From Pieris napi (lineage: Eukaryota > Arthropoda > Insecta > Lepidoptera > Pieridae): a stretch of DNA of 64,000 nucleotides. Both the position numbers and the translations under genes were made by a program. Of this stretch, positions 35,937 through 46,742 are shown piece by piece (position 1 is the first letter of the stretch; each line of letters starts with the position of its first letter). The notes under the pieces were generated by a model, which ran no database searches, was not told the origin of the DNA, and saw only the letters and a list, made by a program, of their open reading frames with translations. The stretch spans positions 6,644,001-6,708,000 of the forward strand of contig NC_062235.1 in the NCBI RefSeq assembly GCF_905475465.1, given 5' to 3'.

Positions 35937-36132
35937 AGGTGGGAACTGACCAACGTTACGAGGTGTAATGTAACATGTAATGTAATGTTACACAGCGAGT
36001 ATTCCGTGCAGTCAGTACGTCGTGTTACGGGGAAAAACAACGTAACACGACGTACTGACTGCACGAATGCTCGCTGTACAACATTACATTACATGTTACA
36101 TTACACTTCGTAACATTGGTCAGTTCCCACCT
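35937..36132. mobile_element. Harbinger-type foldback MITE, 196 bp
   Basis: Almost the whole element is a hairpin. The left arm starts AGGTGGGAACTGACCAACGT and the right arm ends with its near-exact complement. The inner arm CAGTCAGTACGTCGTGTTAC is mirrored around a roughly 10-nt centre. Direct TAA repeats flank it at 35934-35936 and 36133-36135. Only 75 bp separate it from the start codon of the next small ORF, so it may supply promoter sequence. Confidence 0.85.
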
Positions 36133-36207
36133 TAACAGTCAACACGTTTAAATTTACCTATTGCAAATTTTAGTGACGCTTAAATATCTCGCATATAAAA
36201 GTAAACA

Positions 36208-36546
36208 ATGAAACAAATAATCATTCAAATAATCACTACAACTATTTTTTTACGTTTGGTGACATCAAGAATTATACAGATAGAACGTGCTCCTAATATA
36301 GAATTGGAATATTCTTGGACATTTCCAGAAACAGTAAATGAAGGAACAACGGAAGGAATCAATTTAGAAGCAAATAAAGAAATTGACGAAGATATAATAT
36401 ACGAAAAGCAGCCCAATGATGAGGGATTAGAAAATAGAGCAATAGAAAAAATTTTTTTCTGTTCTTCAGACACTATTCGTTTTAATAATCAGTGTTTAAC
36501 CCAACATCAATTAATGGACATCATTTTTTTCGAAGAAGATTATTGA
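36208..36546 (+). CDS. Small secreted acidic peptide, family unknown (peptide gene 2)
   Basis: A single 112-codon frame. The N-terminus is strongly hydrophobic with a plausible signal cleavage after LRLVTSR. The middle is very acidic (INLEANKEIDEDIIYEKQ). The C-terminal segment FFCSSDTIRFNNQCLTQHQL has two cysteines in an arrangement like the C-terminus of the ORF at 33810. TATAAA at 36194-36199 is only 14 nt from the ATG, too near for a usual transcription start upstream of the codon. AATAAA follows at 36573-36578. Likely a paralogue of peptide gene 1 by layout; sequence identity is low and function unknown. Confidence 0.5.
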   Translation: MKQIIIQIITTTIFLRLVTSRIIQIERAPNIELEYSWTFPETVNEGTTEGINLEANKEIDEDIIYEKQPNDEGLENRAIEKIFFCSSDTIRFNNQCLTQHQLMDIIFFEEDY

Positions 36547-36578
36547 GTGGGAAAAAGCGAACTAATATCAAAAATAAA

Positions 36579-37520
36579 ATTATAATCAGGCAGTCATTAT
36601 TTATTCCTAAAATCTCTATTTCGTGTATTTCTGTGTTATAGTGTAAGTAAGATTGTGTTTTAGTTCTTTCTTAGATATTGTATATAAACTTATATTATAA
36701 ATTATTTAAATTTAATATATTTATTTAAAAATATTTAAACATATATTATTTACGACAAATAAATACTTGAATTTACTTGTAATTGTAATATCACTACTTA
36801 AATTCATTATTGCTTAAAGGTTTCACAAGGCTTTTAGAAACTAACTCGCTTAGTTCATCAGCAATGTACTAAAGGAGTTAAACATTTGAAATATTCTTCG
36901 GGTGAGTCTCCTACTTGTTTGATTTGTTCTAAAAATAAATTAAATCCATATTCAAAACATAATAACAAATGTATTAATAATATTGAAAATGAAAATTTAC
37001 GTCATTAGTAAATTGTTACAGTAATTTAATTAAAATATAGTTTAAACTTATCCTCTGTGATTGATATTGCTTGTGGAATTTATGGTGACAAAATATATTG
37101 TATTCGATATTACATTTCATTCCTAATTTATAAATTCAAGTAGTAATTGGGTGTAATCCTTGACTAAACTTAGTGGACTAAACGTACTACGTACTTAATT
37201 TTGTTTTCTATGAATTACACTGATGTTAAAATATGATAGCTACAGAATAAGTACATTTTTTATATAACGGTGGGAATTTGTATTATTATATTGTCATAGT
37301 CTAAGTAATAAAGTATAAGTAGGTATATATAAGTTTCGCAAGCCCGATATTGTGTTTTAATTTTTTCTTATAACATACGGGACGTAATTGTCAAATCGTT
37401 TACTCCAATATTATAATGTAAACATAAACCAATGAAAACTTTATTCTTACATTGTTATGTGTTAAACAATGAATGTAGTAAACCTAAGAACTAACTAAGC
37501 GGCGGTTGAACAGGCATCTC
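36579..37520. other. AT-rich intergenic stretch
   Basis: No gene or bounded repeat supported. Confidence 0.4.
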
Positions 37521-37523
37521 CTG

Positions 37524-37815
37524 CCGTGCGATTCTGTTAATCCGTGAGTTCACCTCATACTAACAACGCTCCCTTAGTCGGTCACGTCATTTTTGGAATC
37601 TCATGGTATTCTGCTAAACAATTTCACATTACGTCTTGATAAGCGGGGGGAGGTGTAGTTTATTGTTTATCAGAATGTCAAATCGTAAAATGACTGCTTC
37701 ACGACTGATTTGAGCGTGACCGCCGCTGCAAAAACCGCTGTGAGAACAGCGCCTTGCGATTCTGTAACTCACTCATAGAACTCTCGTTCGAAAAGTGAGT
37801 TACAGAATCGCAAGG
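37524..37815. mobile_element. Foldback MITE, copy C of the CWG-target family
   Basis: It shares CGTAAAATGACTGCTTCACG and GACCGCCGCTGCAAAAACCG with copies A, B and D, and is flanked by direct CTG at 37521-37523 and 37816-37818. Its right end contains an additional complete small hairpin (CCTTGCGATTCTGTAACTCA and its complement), as if a minimal derivative were nested at the end. Confidence 0.8.
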
Positions 37816-37989
37816 CTGGACAGACGTGCCCTCCAATAGACCACATGTCACTTAACATCAGGTGGGATTGTGGCCAAACTTCTGTCCAGTTATGTATAAA
37901 AGCTAAATATGCTAAGACTACCTTTAATAAAATGAGAATAATAATTATTATTAAGCCTTTATTGCTGACACTCAGTATAAAATATTAAA

Positions 37990-38230
37990 TGTTACTTATA
38001 CGTTACATAACCTAACTTAATCTAATACATCATATGACCTGTTTTTCGTAATCAGTGTGTCCTGTGACACATAGGCCATTTCCAGCTGCTGCCATTCTTA
38101 TTTGATGTTAGCACTTCTTGTCCAAGTTCTGCGTCCTATTCTCATTATATCGTCTGCTCATGCTGTCTTCTTCTTTTCCTTTTCCGATCGCGTGGTTGCC
38201 AATCTGTAATAATTTTGTCCATTTCAACCC
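37990..38230 (-). mobile_element. RTE-type LINE ORF2 tail fragment
   Basis: The minus strand reads TDWQPRDRKRKRRRQHEQTI before stops. This is the familiar W-x-PR-x-GKR-x-RG-RQ phrase of endonuclease/reverse-transcriptase C-termini in insects. Downstream bases keep further pieces out of frame. Confidence 0.6.
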
Positions 38231-38640
38231 TGCTGAGAGATTAAGGTAAAATAAATATAGTAAATAGTATTATTTAAACCAAATAAGCGTTCTTATTTCA
38301 CCGCCCTATCTAACAAGAAAATTAAACTTGCCGCATAGTAATGGAGTGGCAATTTTGGATATAAATTGTGTTGCCGCCGCAAAATTACAACGTAAAGTGC
38401 GCTCAATAGATAGTTCAGTACATTTATGTGAATGAAGTTTTGCTAGTAAAATACTAGAATGTCTAAATAATACGATGATTTTTAGTACCAAATATCTTTA
38501 TTTGTTACAAATAATAAGTACCAATAGTTTATCGTAAGACGACGATCAATCAGCATCAGTAGAGTCTGAGAGATGCAAATGGTCCTCTAAAAGTAGAATC
38601 GTAATTTTAATAAAATGATTATCCGTATTATTACTATGTT
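38231..38640. other. Intergenic stretch
   Basis: No gene or bounded repeat supported. Confidence 0.4.
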
Positions 38641-38642
38641 TT

Positions 38643-39013
38643 TTTGACGTGATAACGTCTTTAAAATCGTTTTAGTCGGGTGACATGTTCAGAAACTTGT
38701 GTCACACCAAAACCTCACGAGCGCGATCGCAGGTATAACGAGAGAGAGACGGACCGATCTCCCGTCTCATCTCGAGCGCTGCCAGTCATTCCGTGAATGT
38801 ATGAAGAAAAATGTATATCATAGTCGAATAAGTAAACTTGTCATTTTACACCCGAAATTTATCATCAAAAGTGTGAATAAAACGATAGATGTAATTTAAA
38901 ATTTGAAAAAATTGTTATCTTCATTAATTCCTTACTTCCCAAAAACTTATATCACCAATAAGACGTTATCACGTAAACATCTCGATCGTAAACCTACTTT
39001 ACAAACAACCAAT
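38643..39013 (+). repeat. Dispersed repeat R1, copy 2
   Basis: Same 371-bp length as 26511-26881, with only a few substitutions (for example GATCGCAGG for GATCACAGG), including one residue change in the 66-codon GTG-start frame. It is directly followed by a LINE tail. Confidence 0.75.
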
Positions 39014-39016
39014 ATT

Positions 39017-39235
39017 TTTTTTTATGTTACAGGAGGCAAACGGGCAGGAGGCTCATCTGATGTTAAGTGCCCATGAACACTCGCTGCCGGCCTTTTAAGA
39101 ATTGGTACGCTCTTTTCTTAAAGGACCCTACCGGTCACACGGTCTATCGGTTTGAAAATATTTGTACTGGCAGCTGGTTCCACAAACAAGTGGTGCGCGG
39201 CACAAAATGCCTTAAAATGTCGCTGTATGCTGAAA
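39017..39235 (-). repeat. LINE 3' tail, minus strand, second copy
   Basis: A T-run, then GGAGGCAAACGGGCAGGAGG, TCATCTGATGTTAAGTGC, TGCCGGCCTTTTAAGAATTG and GCAGCTGGTTCCACAAAC. It has an internal deletion relative to 21093-21262 and extends further. It abuts repeat R1 copy 2. Confidence 0.65.
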
Positions 39236-39549
39236 TAAGGTAGCAAAGTGACAAGGATGAAGATTTAGAATCTCCCACAACGTCCGATGTCGGAATTCAG
39301 CCGCTAATAAACAGAAAAGCATTACACTAGAGCAAAGGCTTGTTGCCGTAGTGTCATTATACTGGATAAAGTTTTCTGTCTTCCCTGATATTAATTGCCA
39401 CAGTCGTCTACTCTATATCTCATGGATGAGATTTGTACTTATTTGATCTATATTAAAACATCGATACATTTATATTAATCATGGCTCAAGGAGAAATGGA
39501 GTCAAGACTAAGCACAAAATACTCCTGTATGTCAAAGTAAATAAATTAA

Positions 39550-39785
39550 TCAGTGGCGCTACAACCTCCTTAGGTCTGGACCTCAGATTTCTGAATCTGT
39601 TTCAGCCTCCTGTGCCAGACACACGCCATCGACTTTTTGGGTCTAAGACATGTCGGTTTCCTCACGATGTTTTCCTTCACCGTTCAAGCTTATGTTAAAT
39701 GCGCATATAGAAATAAAGTCCATTGGTGCACAGCCGGGGATCGAACCTACGACCTCAGGGATGAGAGTCACACGCTGAAGCCTTC
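39550..39785 (-). repeat. tRNA-derived SINE, minus strand
   Basis: Minus-strand reading: CTTCAGCGTGTGACTCTCAT, GTCGTAGGTTCGATCCCCGG, GGTGAAGGAAAACATCGTGA and finally GTTGTAGCGCCACTG. The first bases of the tRNA-like head are cut off. Confidence 0.85.
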
Positions 39786-40784
39786 TTAAGTGTTTTGGCG
39801 TATCTTAGCAATTATATTTATTGTTCTACATGTCTTATATTGAACAGATTTCTCATCTCAGCAAGCCAGGCGTAAGTCTGAGTAATAAAGGATTACTGTT
39901 TTATGCTAATTACTGGTCTGCAATTTAACGACGGGATAAAAAGCTAATTTATCGCCCAACTCCGTTGTTAACTGGAACGCGAACATTTTATTTGAACAAC
40001 TTTTTTCGCCAATTGTTTAATTTTGTAATTAACACGGCTTTATTTTTTATTATTTTAACTGATTAACTTTTCCTTAATCATCCTTATGTGCCGACATTTG
40101 GGGTTTTTGGCTGTACCACAACCTATCAATTATTAGCTAATTCGATAATTAAAATAACTGGATTTAATTAACAGATTATAAAACCTTACTTTATTAACTA
40201 CATTGTTTTTAATTATGTCATCATCCTTACTGAACCCCCTAAAACAATAAATTCTCTCTTTTCTTTTGTAACTGAATGAGAAAGTTGCGAAGTAATTAAT
40301 GCGAACGCTTTTCACTGATAACGCCTAAACAAAATTACATAATACACAAATTTTAGACCTTTTGTAATAAAAGAAATGTTTATAACATCATCTTTGTTAC
40401 GGCCAATCTTAATTACGGGGTAATTTGCTAGGCGCAATTCACAAAGGCAATTTTGTTTTTATTTCTTATTAGAAGTCCGAGAATAGCTTATCTCTGGTTT
40501 AAGCGAAAAAGATTTATGTTTGGTCAGAAAAATTGTTAATGTGCAAAAACTGTATTGTTTTATATAGCAAGTTATATTAGGCGTTTGGTTTTATCACATA
40601 TGTGCATTGTGCATCTATCTGCAAAACAATTACCTTAAATATACATATAACATTTTACATTCATTTAATATTTTACATAGACGAGAAATCAGCGGTCTCC
40701 TTCTGGCAACCCGTGTTAAAGAGAGCAAAAATAAATAAACAAATACAAAATTATTTTTTTATTTTTACTTGCTTTCTCTCTAAC
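39786..40784. other. AT-rich intergenic stretch
   Basis: No gene or bounded repeat supported. Confidence 0.4.
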
Positions 40785-41028
40785 AAGCAGTGTTAATCTA
40801 GTGGCTTCAGTATACGACTCTCATCCGCGAGGTCGTAGGTACGATCACGGCTGTGCACTAATGTCTTTTCTGCTGGTGCCCATTTAACGCTCGCTCGTAC
40901 GGTGAAGAAAGAATCGTGATGAAACCAGCTTGCCTAAGACCCCAAAAGGCGACGGCGTGTATAAAAAACAAATGATTACGTCACAGATACATAATTTAGC
41001 TTAAAAGGTTGCAGTGCCACTAATTTTT
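40785..41028 (+). repeat. tRNA-derived SINE
   Basis: Head CAGTGTTAATCTAGTGGCTT, then CGCGAGGTCGTAGGTACGAT, CACGGCTGTGCACTAATG, GGTGAAGAAAGAATCGTGA and a terminal GGTTGCAGTGCCACTAATTT. Moderately decayed. Confidence 0.75.
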
Positions 41029-41522
41029 AATTTATTTCTTTGTTGAAATTATTTTTAGATATTTGGAGTGAAATTTTGTTCCTTATGCACAGTCCTTAAG
41101 GATAACAACTGTACCAAAAAAGTTAAAACTCGTTAACAGCAATATTTTATTCAGTGATCTTACTTATCTTTGTTGCTGTTTCTCATCGAACTTGGGCAAA
41201 AAGGGGTACACCAATTAAAAAGTTTCACAAACGAAGAGTAAATCAAAGTTACCGTTAAATAAAATACATTTTAGTGGATTAAAACACTTTACAATAGGAT
41301 CATTTTACAAATTGCATCAAATATTTGTATTGCAATTGCATTCTGGAGAGTTCAATCACATTAAAATACGACAGAATATTTACATTTTTCTATTAATATG
41401 TTATCTACATCGTGCGAGCGATGTTCTCTGTTCAACGGCTAGTATTACCACATAACGAATATTAGAAATCAGTGGAGACAGCCACAAGAGTCCTACGTGT
41501 CCTTGAACGCACTATAGACTAA

Positions 41523-42041
41523 CGCCCGAACCCAATAATCAATCCACAATCTCAGATTGTATTATCAGACCGTGACAGTCGATCGATCTCCTATCTGCAT
41601 CCCAATAACCAAACCCTACGAAGACAATCCATTTTTGGCGACGGATAAAATGCTCATTGCCGTTCCATTTTACCGAGTTTTCACTCATAATTGATAGTCA
41701 ATGTGAACCAAATAAAGTAAATAAAACCGTACAAATAACATTAAAATATACATGTGTATGTTTAAAACATAACAAACAGTTTTATTTCATTATTTAAAAA
41801 ACTGGTGTAAGTTAAAATCTCTTAAAATAATTAACTGTTGAAATCGAGCTTTCATCAACTGTCATTTTCATACAAAGGTCTATCCAATGACACCGATACG
41901 ACCTCCCATGAATAGCTTGTATCGACAGATGGCTATTACAATCCGTCGATTGGTTATTGGCACAGTTGTTACAACATTTGGATTAATATTACTATCTCAG
42001 ATGGTGGATTATGAATAGGGATAGGTTATTGGATTCGGGCG
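41523..42041. mobile_element. Harbinger-type MITE, 519 bp
   Basis: The left end CGCCCGAACCCAATAATC is mirrored by GGTTATTGGATTCGGGCG at the right, and internal subterminal blocks are also partly inverted (ATCTCAGAT on both sides). Direct TAA repeats flank it at 41520-41522 and 42042-42044. No coding capacity. Confidence 0.8.
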
Positions 42042-42069
42042 TAAAGCTGTTTGTTTTGTATTGTTTTAT

Positions 42070-42540
42070 TATTGAAGTGAAACTTCTTTAGGTGCATGAG
42101 GGTAATTTTTTTAAAAACGTCACGAAGATGTGCAGCATTTTTGTGAACGCGCAAGAAGGGTGAATTACATTATAGAAATTCTATTTTTAAAATCAAAATT
42201 TCGTAAAGAGAATTGATGTAATATTAGTATTTTATATTTTATGCAAAATAATTTATTGAAATCTCAAATGGCGAATTGTAAATTAAAACTACACGTGTTT
42301 TTACTATCGAAGAAATAAATAAAAAAATTAATGTATTATTTGTATTAATTTTCGACACTTCTAATATTTTAATGACCATTAAATTAATTAAATTCCTAAC
42401 ATATCTACCTTTTTCCCTCCCTCTAAGTCTCAGAAATCTAGTTTTAGATTTGTATAAATATGAACAAGAGTTAAAAATTAGTTTACCAAACAAGTTTCAC
42501 TTCTGACATGTGTTCTTTGTACGCACGCACTTTTTTATTT
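42070..42540 (-). repeat. Dispersed repeat R2, copy 2
   Basis: Reverse-orientation match to 11445-11820. The outer 42070 end adds GAAGTGAAACTTCTTTAGG, which together with the GAAGTGAAACTT near 42497 (minus) makes the copy look terminally inverted. It lies just downstream of the 519-bp MITE. Confidence 0.65.
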
Positions 42541-42544
42541 TTTA

Positions 42545-45500
42545 TTAATCTACATACGTATAATTTGTCTTTACAATTTTCTTAAACTACAAAGTAATAA
42601 TAGAAATAATTAAAAAGAATGTTAAAACAGTTATAAATTTACAATTATTTATTGTATTATCTATGTAATTGTTTTATGGTCACAGAAATAAAAAATATAC
42701 ATATTTAAAAAAAACATTCATATTTTTATTTTAGATGGGGCCTTGAAATAAATTTTCCTAAAACTAGACTAGTGCGCGGTCATAAGCTAGCTACGTTATA
42801 TAAATAACTATGATAATTTCCTTATACATATATAATTATTAATAATTACGCAGATTACACATAGTAGGTATGTTATAATATGAACATTAGAGTTTTTCCG
42901 AGAATTTCCATTCGTACTAGAAAATGTGATTAATAAAATGTATGAATTCTTTAAAACATATTGAATTTTCTAATAAAAATATACAACTAATTTGTTTTTT
43001 GTATACACTTTGACCTTGAAATATTAGGTTATTTTAAGTATTATTTAGATATTTGTTAGTTGTTATAGGTTTTTGATTAGAAATGACCTCACTTAAAAAT
43101 TTTAAATATTGTTTTTTTATGTCACGTCCTATGTTGACGCGTTATTTGTATGCACAGTATGTACAGTGACTCATATTGTTAACATAAACCTTAGACGATG
43201 TTCTGTTATTACCAGTCAGTTGGTTACCTTGTTATAGAACAAGTAAGCCATATTATTTTTTTATTACCAGCCAAGAATAAAACACGTATCGCGTAAGGAG
43301 GTTGGTTTTTTGAAAAGTTCTTATTAGAAATAAATAAAAAATAAGTGAGGCATTAATGTGGATTGTGAGAGAATAAAATCTTTATGTAAAGTGAGTATGT
43401 ATAAAGGTAATTTTTAACGTTTTTTTGCGATGATAAATAAAAAAATATTTATTTAATATCAATAAGGTCTACTGTATATAGACTATAGAATTTAATTAAG
43501 TGCCTTGTTCTGTGATAGAGATATCGATTAATTAATTGGTCAAGCGACCATGAAAAAAATATCAAAGAATAGCGAGATTTTTTAAACTCTTATATTTCTG
43601 CAATATAATAACCGTTATAAGAATTCACGTATTAAAAATTAAGTAAGTCTCGTCGACACGATACAAAATCCATTCATCCACCTTGGTAACATTTGTTCTA
43701 TTTCTGACAAAACAATAGTACAACTGCAGCGGTAAATTATCAATAAATACAACAAATGCATTATTACCATAATCCCTTTCAGTAGGGTGCCAGAGATTAA
43801 CACCTAATTCAAAAGTGCTATACTATAAACATAAAATTCAAACCGTTTTATATTATACACTTATACGGTTATATGTTATAAGGTTTACGTACTATCAAAT
43901 CGTTCGAATCGCGCCAATCTAAAGTGAACGTATTTAGAATTTATCAGTATACCAAATGACATGCCATTGACATATTTTACAAAAACCTTCAATGCAACTG
44001 CTCCTTCACTATTACCACACAATAAACAAATGAAAAATTCTTAGAATTCCTTTTTATGTTGTACGAGCAATTATAACATGTTTTTTTCTACTTATAATAG
44101 TTAATCTAATTCTTATTAGCTTAGTTCTAAACAATCTCGTTTCCTTTATTTTATCATGTACCTTAAACAATTATTAAATACTTGCTGTGATCTTTTTACG
44201 TCCAGGGCGTGAGAACTAACCTACGTTAGTTCTCTTTTTTTGTTTGGTATAACCAAATCTCTTCTAAATAGATCTCTATCTGTTATGAATGACGCTTTGA
44301 GGACATGTGAGGCTGATCCTTTTCCAATAGTCTCCATATCTTCAAGCGAAAGCAACCGTTATTCTTGGAAATATGTTTTTATGGTGTAATCGTTTTTTTC
44401 TGATTTGTAATATGTATGTGTAGAGCATACTTGTTATCGATGAACATACACTTTTTAATGTAATTTTTGAATGAGTGTTTGTATTTTAGCGTGCCTTGTA
44501 AATAAATACATTTTTTATCATTTATAAACTTTCGTACTATATATATTCTTATAAGCAATCAGTTATTCGCAAGGCGATCAAAGAAAAAATGGTAATAATT
44601 GAATAAACAAAAATGTATAATTATTTTTGTTTGGTTAAAGCCAAACCAACTTAAGTAAATATCAAAAATAAAATCACATACGCTGAAAAATCACATCGAC
44701 TAAAAAATTTAATAGTTATAATAAGTATTTTACAATATGACTCATAATTGTTTTTAATTAAATATAATCTTGAAATATATGTCATAATAATTTTTAATCG
44801 ACCAAGTAATTGACACCAGAAAATTCGTTTCAGTCTTCGTCATGTGGGTTTTAAAAGTTACTTCGAGATGACGCTGATATGATAAATTACGTAGTATATG
44901 GCGTACGGCATAATTTATGTTGCTTCGTCTTAATATGTATTTTCTAAAAAAAATTAAATCGTTCGGAAGTAATTCGTATAATTTTTAACAGAATGGCTTG
45001 TGGTTGACTTTTTAATTATTTTAGTTAGGAATTCGCCAAAAAGAAAATGTGAATTCTAAAATTATCTATGGTGTCATTAATACAGCCACAGATAAATATT
45101 GACATAAGCCCACGCTAACTTTGACTACTTGAACGTATATCGTTAAACGCAATATTTAAGAAGAATAAGGGAAACCTTATAAATAAAAATGGTATACATA
45201 CATCATATTGGGATTCTGTTAATCTTTTTTCATATTTAAATTTTGTTTCCCAGGCCCAATATGGAACCACTGTAGTGAAGCCTCTGTGGCTTAACTCACA
45301 TTGCAGGAAATCCTGGTTTTCCAGGGAAACAATAGTTGTTTCGGTTTGTAAGCACAATAGGCTGCCTGATATTTATTTAATTTAAATAATATCAATCAAT
45401 CAGACACAGAAGGTTGCGCGATACTGATCTAATGTATTAAAACTCTATAATTTTATTGCCTACACTACTATATTTAAGATAAAATATTCACAAAACATTT

Positions 45501-45750
45501 TATCTTTATCTACTTATTTGTAATATAACAGATGATTGTAACATTCAAGGTGATATTTACTTTTCATAATGGTCCTAAGAGGAAACTTAATATAGTGTAA
45601 ACACAAGAAGATGATGTCAAGGTCGAAATACACACTTTATATACATAATAGGTTGTTTTAGATGAGTTATTGAGATATTGTTTGGAAACTAAAAGCAACT
45701 TTTTAAACAGTACAAGAATGTTTCATGTTTGTAAAATATAAAGAGTGCTG
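42545..45750. other. AT-rich intergenic stretch
   Basis: No gene supported. An 80-codon minus frame at 45115-45357 has no family features. A hairpin followed by a T-run is listed separately. Confidence 0.4.
44211..44241 (+). repeat. 10-bp perfect hairpin followed by seven T
   Basis: GAGAACTAAC-CTAC-GTTAGTTCTC followed by TTTTTTT. It has the shape of an RNA polymerase III stop or small-RNA end, but no small RNA gene can be recognised upstream. Chance is possible. Confidence 0.4.
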
Positions 45751-45930
45751 CCCTGCGATTCTGTAACTCACTTTTCGAACTCACACAGCGGTTTTCGCAT
45801 CGGCGGTCGCTCTCAAATCAGTCGTGAAGCAGTCATTTTATGATTTGGCATTCTGATAAACAATAAACTACAAGCTCCCACCTTTTCAAAGTGAGTGAGA
45901 CTTTGAAAAGTGAGTTACAGAATCACAGGG
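45751..45930. mobile_element. Foldback MITE, copy D of the CWG-target family
   Basis: The left arm is practically the same as copy A (CCCTGCGATTCTGTAACTCA through GCGGTCGCTCTCAAATCAGT), but most of the right arm is missing; only AAAGTGAGTTACAGAATCAC remains. Direct CTG repeats flank it at 45748-45750 and 45931-45933. Confidence 0.8.
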
Positions 45931-45933
45931 CTG

Positions 45934-46740
45934 GTAGCGTGACGTAATTTCAATTGATTTTTGACAGTTCTTTTCCATATTTTATTGCATAAGAAATGCT
46001 ATTCCATTAATTCATCATCCATTACATTAAATAGCATGGAAACTTCATGTAAATAAGACACTTTATTTTTACATACATTTTATTTAGGTACTGTAATAAA
46101 ATCAAATGTTTACGTTTTTTGTCGAATGACTGTCGGAATTATTAAATTAATTGGCCCAGTAAAAATTCCCTTTACCAGGCCCCTAATGAATAAAATTAAA
46201 ATCAGAAAAGACTTTAATTAAATAGACTTTAAATGCGAAATATATTAAAATGAAAAATGTATAATAATACGTATGCAAATCTTTTGACATAATATAGTTA
46301 AGAATATCCTCTGTTATTTTTAGTTTATTCTGGGCATTCGTAGGAGATGCGCATTAGGAATAGCTATGTGTGAATATTGCATAATATCGTAATAGTTTTA
46401 AAAATACTACCATTTTTAATAATATAATATCCATAATTGAATCTTTGCATGTAAGATTATATGTGTTACTTAAGCTAAATTAAAATCCTTCTACGGATTT
46501 ATAAAGAGCAATCACGGTTTGACTTAATTTACAATATAGAAGGGTTTGTTTTATCTCTGGTATTTTGCTTTCTACACAAAAGCGCGGGAAACGTGCTAAT
46601 TAAATTTGACATGTCAATTTTACAATGTGTACATGTACAAACAATATCCAAATTGTGATTAATTAGTTTTCGTTCACACGAAACCGACAATCGTTTTGTA
46701 TATACCAGCTTTACACAAATTAATATTTATGTTTCGTACA
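45934..46740. other. AT-rich stretch upstream of the CRAL-TRIO gene
   Basis: The coding exon starts 2 nt after a good acceptor (TTTCGTACAG ending at 46741). A 5'UTR exon should therefore lie in or above this stretch, but it is not identifiable by eye. Confidence 0.4.
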
Positions 46741-46742
46741 GC

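Noticed and set aside
36194..36199. TATAAA as the core promoter of peptide gene 2
   Set aside because: It is only 14 nt from the ATG, so a standard start 25-30 nt downstream would fall inside the coding frame. Recorded as an oddity and not called as a promoter.
45115..45357. 80-codon minus-strand frame
   Set aside because: No recognisable domain, no splice partners, no second copy in the window.
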